From: Burkholderia sp. HI2500
Lineage (GTDB): Bacteria; Pseudomonadota; Gammaproteobacteria; Burkholderiales; Burkholderiaceae
Direction of reading: 5' to 3'
Assembly: GCF_002223055.1 (NCBI RefSeq)
Contig: NZ_NKFL01000006.1
Location: forward strand, 124,001-188,000
DNA: 64,000 nucleotides
This document shows positions 59,759 through 64,000 of this stretch, piece after piece. Position 1 is the first letter of the stretch, and the number at the start of each line of letters is the position of its first letter. Both the position numbers and the translations under genes were made by a program. The notes beneath the pieces were generated by a model. That model was not told the origin of the DNA, made no database searches, and saw nothing but the letters and a program-made list of their open reading frames with translations.

Positions 59759-60637
59759 TCAGCCCGCGCGGGTCATGCCCGGCGCATGGGGCGCGGGACG
59801 GTACGCATAGCCGCGCTGCTGGAACGACGTCGCGAAGAACCGCATCTGGTAGCGGATCGCATTCGCCCAGTAATCCCACGTGTGGCCGCCCGGCCGCTCC
59901 GCATAGTCGTGCGGCACGCCGAGCGCGACGAGCCGTTCGTGCAGCGTACGGTTCGAGCCGACGAACGCGTCGTCGCGGCCGCAATCGATCGTCAGGTCGA
60001 GATGCGCCCGCACGAACGCGCTGGCGCTGGCGACGATCACGTTGCGATCCCAGAACGACGGATGGCGGCCGGGGTCGCCGAATACGTGGTCGATGCCCGG
60101 CTCGTCCGCGCAGCAGCGCGGATCGACCGCGCCGCTGATGCTGCCGACCGCGCCGAACGTGTCGGGCCGGTCGAGCGCGATGCGCAGCGCGCCGAAGCCG
60201 CCCATGCTGAGCCCGGTGATCGCGCGGGCGCGTTGCGTGGCGATCGTGCGGAAGTGCAAGTCGATGTACGACACGACTTCGTCGCCAATGAAGGTTTCGT
60301 AGCGGCTGCCGGAATCGAACGGGCTGTCGATGTACCAGCTCTCGTGCCCGCCGTCGGGCATCACGAGGATCACGTGGTAGCGGTCGGCCAGCGCGGCGAT
60401 GCGCGTGTTCGACGTCCAGTCGGTGTGATCGCCGCCCGAGCCGTGCAACAGATAGACGACCGGATAGCGGTCGCCGTCGCGGGTGCCGCGCGCATAGGCG
60501 TCGGGCAGCACGACGGTGGCCTTGAGCGTCTCCTTCATCGCGGCGCTGGGAATCACGACGACCCGCGCGTGAAAGGCGAGAGCAGGGCCTGAAATGGCGA
60601 CCAGCAGAAGCAGCCAGAAGGCGCGTGCCAGGTACAT
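59759..60637 (-). CDS. Exported alpha/beta hydrolase, putative esterase (esterase D-like)
   Basis: The 292-residue protein starts at ATG 60637, which has CGAGGATCG five bases upstream and gives a clean signal peptide (MYLARAFWLLLLVAISGPAL, cut near ALA). The frame continues to 60649. The catalytic Ser is in ITGLSMGGFGALR (near residue 143), Asp in IDCGRDDAFVG and His in RPGGHTWDYW near residue 258. It resembles S-formylglutathione hydrolase/antigen 85-type esterases but is periplasmic or secreted. It is an isolated gene between a LysR and two further hydrolases. Confidence 0.87.
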   Translation of the reverse strand: MYLARAFWLLLLVAISGPALAFHARVVVIPSAAMKETLKATVVLPDAYARGTRDGDRYPVVYLLHGSGGDHTDWTSNTRIAALADRYHVILVMPDGGHESWYIDSPFDSGSRYETFIGDEVVSYIDLHFRTIATQRARAITGLSMGGFGALRIALDRPDTFGAVGSISGAVDPRCCADEPGIDHVFGDPGRHPSFWDRNVIVASASAFVRAHLDLTIDCGRDDAFVGSNRTLHERLVALGVPHDYAERPGGHTWDYWANAIRYQMRFFATSFQQRGYAYRPAPHAPGMTRAG

Positions 60638-60747
60638 CGATCCTCGCATGTGTCGACCCCATCCGGCGCCGGGCGCCGGGAAAACCCTGTTCGGACGACT
60701 CTAGCAACCGCGCCTTTCAACCATATTTCGGCGAATCCTACGGGTTG

Positions 60748-61488
60748 TCAGGCGGGCGGCGTGGACACGATGCGCCCGAGCGCCGCGCGAAACGCATCGG
60801 GTTGCTCGGCCGCGATCAGGTGCCCGCAGCGCTCGATCGTGTCGAAGCCGGCGCAGCGCGCGAGCGCCCGGTCGGGCACGTGCCAGCCTGCGCGCGAGCG
60901 TTCGCCGGCCATCAGCCAGACCGGATGACGCTCGAACACTTGCGCGAGTGTCTGCAGATAGCCCGGTTCGCCGGTCGTCGCGACTACCGAGCGGCCCATC
61001 GCGCGCAGCGTCGATGCGGGCTGATGCGCGAGCCAGCGGCGGGCGTCGTCGACGAGGCCCGGCGACGGCGCGTCGATCGCGCCACGCAGCCAGCCGTGCG
61101 GATCGGCACGCAGGCCGTCCAGCATTGCATCGGCTTCGGCAGGCGTCATGCGGCCGACCGACGCCGACCAGAACGCATCGTCGAGCGTGAAGTTGCCCTC
61201 GACGTTGACGATCCGCCGCACGCGTTCCGGGTGCGCATGCGCGAACAGCATCGCGATCGCGCCGCCGACCGAGTGGCCGACGACATCGACCGGCTGCGCG
61301 CCGAAGTGCGTATCGACGGTATGGCGAAGGTGCTCGACCTGCGCGGCGAGTGTGATCAAGTCGAACGGTACTGCGCGATGCGCGCCGTAGCCGAGCAGGT
61401 CGGGCGCGAGATGCGGGCCGTTCCACCCGCGCACGTCGAGCGTGCCGATGAAACCGTGGATGAAGACGACGGGCGTGGACTGGGTCAT
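60748..61488 (-). CDS. Alpha/beta fold hydrolase
   Basis: The 246-residue cytoplasmic hydrolase has VVFIHGFIGTLDVRGW for the oxyanion region, the nucleophile Ser in VGHSVGGAIAMLFAHAHPER (near residue 73) and the catalytic His in ERCGHLIAAEQPDAF (near 225). Its start overlaps the stop of the upstream DinB-like gene by four bases (ATGA). It resembles MenH-type or epoxide-hydrolase-like enzymes; the substrate is unknown. Confidence 0.88.
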   Translation of the reverse strand: MTQSTPVVFIHGFIGTLDVRGWNGPHLAPDLLGYGAHRAVPFDLITLAAQVEHLRHTVDTHFGAQPVDVVGHSVGGAIAMLFAHAHPERVRRIVNVEGNFTLDDAFWSASVGRMTPAEADAMLDGLRADPHGWLRGAIDAPSPGLVDDARRWLAHQPASTLRAMGRSVVATTGEPGYLQTLAQVFERHPVWLMAGERSRAGWHVPDRALARCAGFDTIERCGHLIAAEQPDAFRAALGRIVSTPPA

Positions 61489-62291
61489 GGGGCGGGCGCG
61501 GCAGGAAGGGGCGGCAACGCGAGTTCGGCGAGCAGTTCGTCGAGTTCGAGCACGTGCGTGCGGTCGTGGTCGAGCAATTCGCGCACGAGTTCGTCGAGCG
61601 ACATGCGGCGGAGGCCGTCGCGCAGCCCGCAGCGTGCGAGTTGCGCGGAATCGAGCGCGGCCGCGGTTGCACACAGCGCGGCGCGGCCCGTGCGGAATGC
61701 CGTGACGGCAGCGTCGAGCGGTTGCGCGAGATAGTCGCGTTGCGCGGCGAGCGCGGTGCCGTCGACGGATGCAATCACGGGCAGGTCGAGCGTGCGTACG
61801 GCGTCGATGCGCTCGGCGAACACCGCGTCGAGATCGCGCAGGTGGCACGCATGCTCGACGAGCGAGAAGCCCGTGCCGTCGGGGCGGCGTGTCCACAGGG
61901 CGGCCGGCACGTGCGCCGCATACGCGGCGAGCCGATCGGGCAGGCGCGCCAGCGCGGCGACGACGTCGGTGAACGGCAGCACCTGCGGATACGCGCTGAA
62001 CACCGCGCCGTAGCTGAACAGCGTGCCGCCGAGCCGCCCGCGCGCCTGCACGACGTCGTGGCCGTGACGGCGCATGACTTCCGCGACCATCGCGCCGCAG
62101 AACTGGCGGGCGGTGGTGTCGGTTTCGATTTCGGGGAATTTCAGTGCGATCTCGTGCTGGATCGCACCGATCGCGGCGACGCCCACGCGCGACAGCGCCG
62201 CGAATTCGACGTAGCGCTCGGGTTGCGCGATCAGCGCTTCGAGCTGGACGCCGAGCGCGGTGAGGCGGAAACGGTCGAAGCGGGAATGCAT
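61485..62291 (-). CDS. DinB-fold protein with extra N-terminal domain
   Basis: The 268-residue protein has a C-terminal DinB-like four-helix bundle. Metal-ligand histidines lie in FSLVEHACHLRDLD (near residue 145) and in RELLDHDRTHVLEL (near 240). The N-terminal 110 residues (ERYVEFAALSRVGVAAIGAI...) are not part of that domain and look like a separate helical domain. DinB-fold enzymes use a divalent metal, with thiol or other transferase activities. It is coupled to the downstream alpha/beta hydrolase, suggesting consecutive steps on one substrate. Confidence 0.75.
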   Translation of the reverse strand: MHSRFDRFRLTALGVQLEALIAQPERYVEFAALSRVGVAAIGAIQHEIALKFPEIETDTTARQFCGAMVAEVMRRHGHDVVQARGRLGGTLFSYGAVFSAYPQVLPFTDVVAALARLPDRLAAYAAHVPAALWTRRPDGTGFSLVEHACHLRDLDAVFAERIDAVRTLDLPVIASVDGTALAAQRDYLAQPLDAAVTAFRTGRAALCATAAALDSAQLARCGLRDGLRRMSLDELVRELLDHDRTHVLELDELLAELALPPLPAAPAP

Positions 62292-62378
62292 GACGGGAGG
62301 GTTTCGGCGAGTAACGTGTCAAAACGATACGTTACTCGCCGGGGGGCGTCAACTGACGGAAGCGGGCAAGACGTTGGC

Positions 62379-63149
62379 TCACTCCTTGCCTGCGCCCTTG
62401 GCTGCCTGTTCGATCAGCTTCGCGACTTCGGCCGGGTGCGAGATGTACGCGACGTGGCTCGACTTGAGCTCGATCGTCTTGCTGCCGGCGCGTTGCGTCA
62501 TGAAGCGTTCGAGCTCGGGGTTGATCGCGCGGTCTGCCGTGGCGACCACCGCCCAGCTCGGCTTGGTCCGCCATGCGGCATGCGTGATCGGCACGCCGAA
62601 CGACTGCGCGGCCGGCGTCACCTGCGAGATCGCCATGAATTTCGCTTCGGCGGCCGGCACGTCGGCCGCGAAGTCGGCGTGGAACGACGCTTCGTCGAAA
62701 TACAGATGGCCGTCTTCGGTGGCCTTGATCGCCTTCGTCGCGGGCGGCGTCTTCCTGGTCAGGTCGAGCGGGCTTTCGCCGGTGTCGGGCTGGAACGCGG
62801 CCACGTAGACGAGGCCCGCGACCTTGTCGTCGTTGCCGGCTTCGGTGATCACCGCGCCGCCGTAGCTGTGGCCGACGAGGATGCTCGGGCCGTCCTGCGC
62901 GTCGACGACACGCCGGGTTGCCTTCACGTCGTCGTCGAATGACGTTTCGGGCTGCTGAACGACGGAAACCTTGTAGCCGTCGCGCGTCAGGATGTTCGAG
63001 ACGGCTTGCCAGCCCGAGCCGTCGGCGAAGTAGCCGTGAACCAGCACGACGTTCTTGACGGGGGCGGCGACGGCCGCGTGCGAACCGAATGCGGCGGCGG
63101 AAACGGCGAGTGCCGCGGCGATGTGGCGAAGTTGGGAAAAGCGCTTCAT
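62379..63149 (-). CDS. Exported alpha/beta hydrolase (EstC-like)
   Basis: The 256-residue protein has a signal peptide (MKRFSQLRHIAAALAVSAAA, cleaved near AVAA). The mature fold contains VVLVHGYFADGSGW, the nucleophile Ser in ILVGHSYGGAVITEAG (near residue 95) and the catalytic His in LKSSHVAYISHPAEV. Such exported hydrolases of the EstC/YqjL type act on small esters of unknown identity. ATG 63149 lies seven bases after GGAG; the ATG at 63155 abuts it. It is divergent from a TetR regulator. Confidence 0.87.
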   Translation of the reverse strand: MKRFSQLRHIAAALAVSAAAFGSHAAVAAPVKNVVLVHGYFADGSGWQAVSNILTRDGYKVSVVQQPETSFDDDVKATRRVVDAQDGPSILVGHSYGGAVITEAGNDDKVAGLVYVAAFQPDTGESPLDLTRKTPPATKAIKATEDGHLYFDEASFHADFAADVPAAEAKFMAISQVTPAAQSFGVPITHAAWRTKPSWAVVATADRAINPELERFMTQRAGSKTIELKSSHVAYISHPAEVAKLIEQAAKGAGKE

Positions 63150-63226
63150 TTTCATTCTCCAGAAGGAAGGCAGGGTGGGGAAACCGTCGGATATCGACAG
63201 GCGTCTTGTTCTATCGATGGAGTCAT

Positions 63227-63242
63227 CCTACTAGTAGGTAGA
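63227..63242. promoter_or_regulatory. TetR-type operator copy 1
   Basis: The perfect 12-bp palindrome CCTACTAGTAGG (63227-63238) lies inside the longer CCTACTAGTAGGTAGA. The core ACTAG-N2-GGTAG is repeated at 63315-63327. Both copies flank the promoters of the divergent hydrolase and tetR genes, so a shared TetR repressor is likely. Confidence 0.72.
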
Positions 63243-63313
63243 ATGTTAAACAAGGAGAATTTGAGGCTGGAAAAGACTATCTCAGGGCAGTAAACTATCG
63301 CTGTTTTTCATCC

Positions 63314-63327
63314 GACTAGATGGTAGG
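63314..63327. promoter_or_regulatory. TetR-type operator copy 2
   Basis: GACTAGATGGTAGG repeats the ACTAG-N2-GGTAG core of the site at 63227-63242. It lies only six bases before the tetR start codon, consistent with autorepression. Confidence 0.68.
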
Positions 63328-63332
63328 CAAAT

Positions 63333-63929
63333 ATGACGGTATCGGGGGACAGTACGGCGGGCCGCATTCTCGAGGCCGGGCGCCAACTGATCATGCGGCG
63401 CGGCTACAGCGGGTTCAGCTATGCCGACATCGCCGAAGCGATCGACATCCGGAAGGCGAGCATCCACCACCATTTCCCGACGAAGGCGGATCTGGCGGTC
63501 GCGGTGCTGCAGCAGTCGCAGGCGAATTTCGATGCCGATATGTCGCTGCTCGACGCGAGCGGCGCCGACGCGCTGGTGCAGATGCGCGCGTATGTCGGCT
63601 ACTGGGAACGCTGCATCGCGGACGACAGCGCGCCGTTCTGCGTCGCCGGCATGCTCGGCGCGGAGCTGCCCGCGCTGCCCGACGACGTCGCGCGGGCGGT
63701 GAGGGCGCATTTCGACGATCTCGCCGCATGGCTGGTGCGCGTGCTCGAGGCGGGGGTGAAAGACGGCGTCGTGCAGCCGGACATATCGGTGCAGACCGAG
63801 GCCGCGACATTCGTGTCGCTGGTCTACGGCGCGATGCTCGCCGCGCGGGCGTACGGCAATGCCGGGATGTTCCGGGACGTGACCGGCGGCGCGGTCGAGC
63901 GGCTCGCGGTACCGCGCACACGCGGGTGA
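63333..63929 (+). CDS. TetR family transcriptional regulator
   Basis: The 198-residue repressor starts at ATG 63333. Its helix-turn-helix is YSGFSYADIAEAIDIRKASI (about residues 25-44), with HHHFPTKADLAVAVL completing the DNA-binding domain. The C-terminal ligand domain belongs to the TetR_C group seen in NemR/AcrR-like proteins (GDSTAGRILEAGRQLIMRR at the N-terminus). A cysteine at about 107 (PFCVAGMLGAELPALP) may sense electrophiles. It is divergent from the exported alpha/beta hydrolase, with two matching operator-like sites between them. Confidence 0.9.
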   Translation: MTVSGDSTAGRILEAGRQLIMRRGYSGFSYADIAEAIDIRKASIHHHFPTKADLAVAVLQQSQANFDADMSLLDASGADALVQMRAYVGYWERCIADDSAPFCVAGMLGAELPALPDDVARAVRAHFDDLAAWLVRVLEAGVKDGVVQPDISVQTEAATFVSLVYGAMLAARAYGNAGMFRDVTGGAVERLAVPRTRG

Positions 63930-64000
63930 GCCGCGCACGCATCAGCGGGTCGGAGCGGCGTCCGGCGGTGATGCGAAACCGTCTGACGCCGCCGCGATTT

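Noticed and set aside
1..64000. tRNA, rRNA, CRISPR arrays, insertion sequences or prophage integrase
   Set aside because: No characteristic sequence, repeat-spacer pattern, transposase or integrase motif was seen on either strand.

Overview
The window is a high-GC stretch with strong codon-position bias, tightly packed genes and many ATGA/GTGA stop-start overlaps. Gene content (PACE efflux plus LysR, DUF4148 proteins, hopanoid genes hpnI/hpnL, soxBDAG, threonate/erythronate catabolism, many LysR regulators) points to a betaproteobacterium of the genus Burkholderia sensu lato, probably the cepacia complex. A secondary chromosome is likely from the accessory-metabolism flavour. Both placements are inference. 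I see no rRNA, tRNA, CRISPR array, transposase or integrase.

Layout. 0-8.4 kb: small transport, regulatory and envelope genes, namely a TRIC-type channel with a possible leader peptide, PACE efflux with a divergent LysR, a BNR-repeat/MoaD-like pair, SnoaL with LysR, an LpxO-like hydroxylase, two DUF4148 proteins and cytochrome b561. 8.4-10.7 kb: hpnI-hpnL of hopanoid modification. 10.8-17.7 kb, minus strand: a GntR-ltnD-otnK-otnC-MFS-otnI-denD cluster that converts L-threonate and D-erythronate to dihydroxyacetone phosphate. 17.8-26.3 kb: a GlxA/GbdR-type regulator divergent from sdaA-soxBDAG-folB, which takes sarcosine to glycine plus methylene-THF and serine to pyruvate, ending in a strong terminator. 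26.3-31.4 kb: tandem palindromes over a degraded region, an unknown exported protein, an Old Yellow Enzyme with LysR, an LprI-like protein, a lytic transglycosylase and an Arr rifampin ADP-ribosyltransferase. 31.4-35.2 kb: an osmF-yehYXW osmolyte importer. 35.4-40.2 kb: a 2-hydroxyacid dehydrogenase, then an OYE-DoxX-quinone oxidoreductase operon with a divergent LysR. 40.3-53.8 kb: envelope and exported proteins, namely a CocE/NonD lipoprotein peptidase, an unknown protein behind a palindrome-rich AT-rich promoter region, an unlinked LolC/E-type permease, a 2000-residue alpha-2-macroglobulin and PbpC. 53.9-57.2 kb: an accessory patch of small unfamiliar genes, including a DNA-binding protein probably made from a leaderless mRNA and divergent from a protein with a C-terminal repeat. 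57.2-64 kb: aldo/keto reductase, carboxymuconolactone-decarboxylase-like protein, LysR, three alpha/beta hydrolases, a DinB-fold protein and a TetR regulator with two matching operator-like sites.

The best candidates for undescribed biology are the BNR/MoaD-like module, the 53.9-56.7 kb accessory patch, the 270-residue protein behind the 42.3-42.9 kb palindromes, and the tandem operators at 26.3 kb. None is a proven system from sequence alone.
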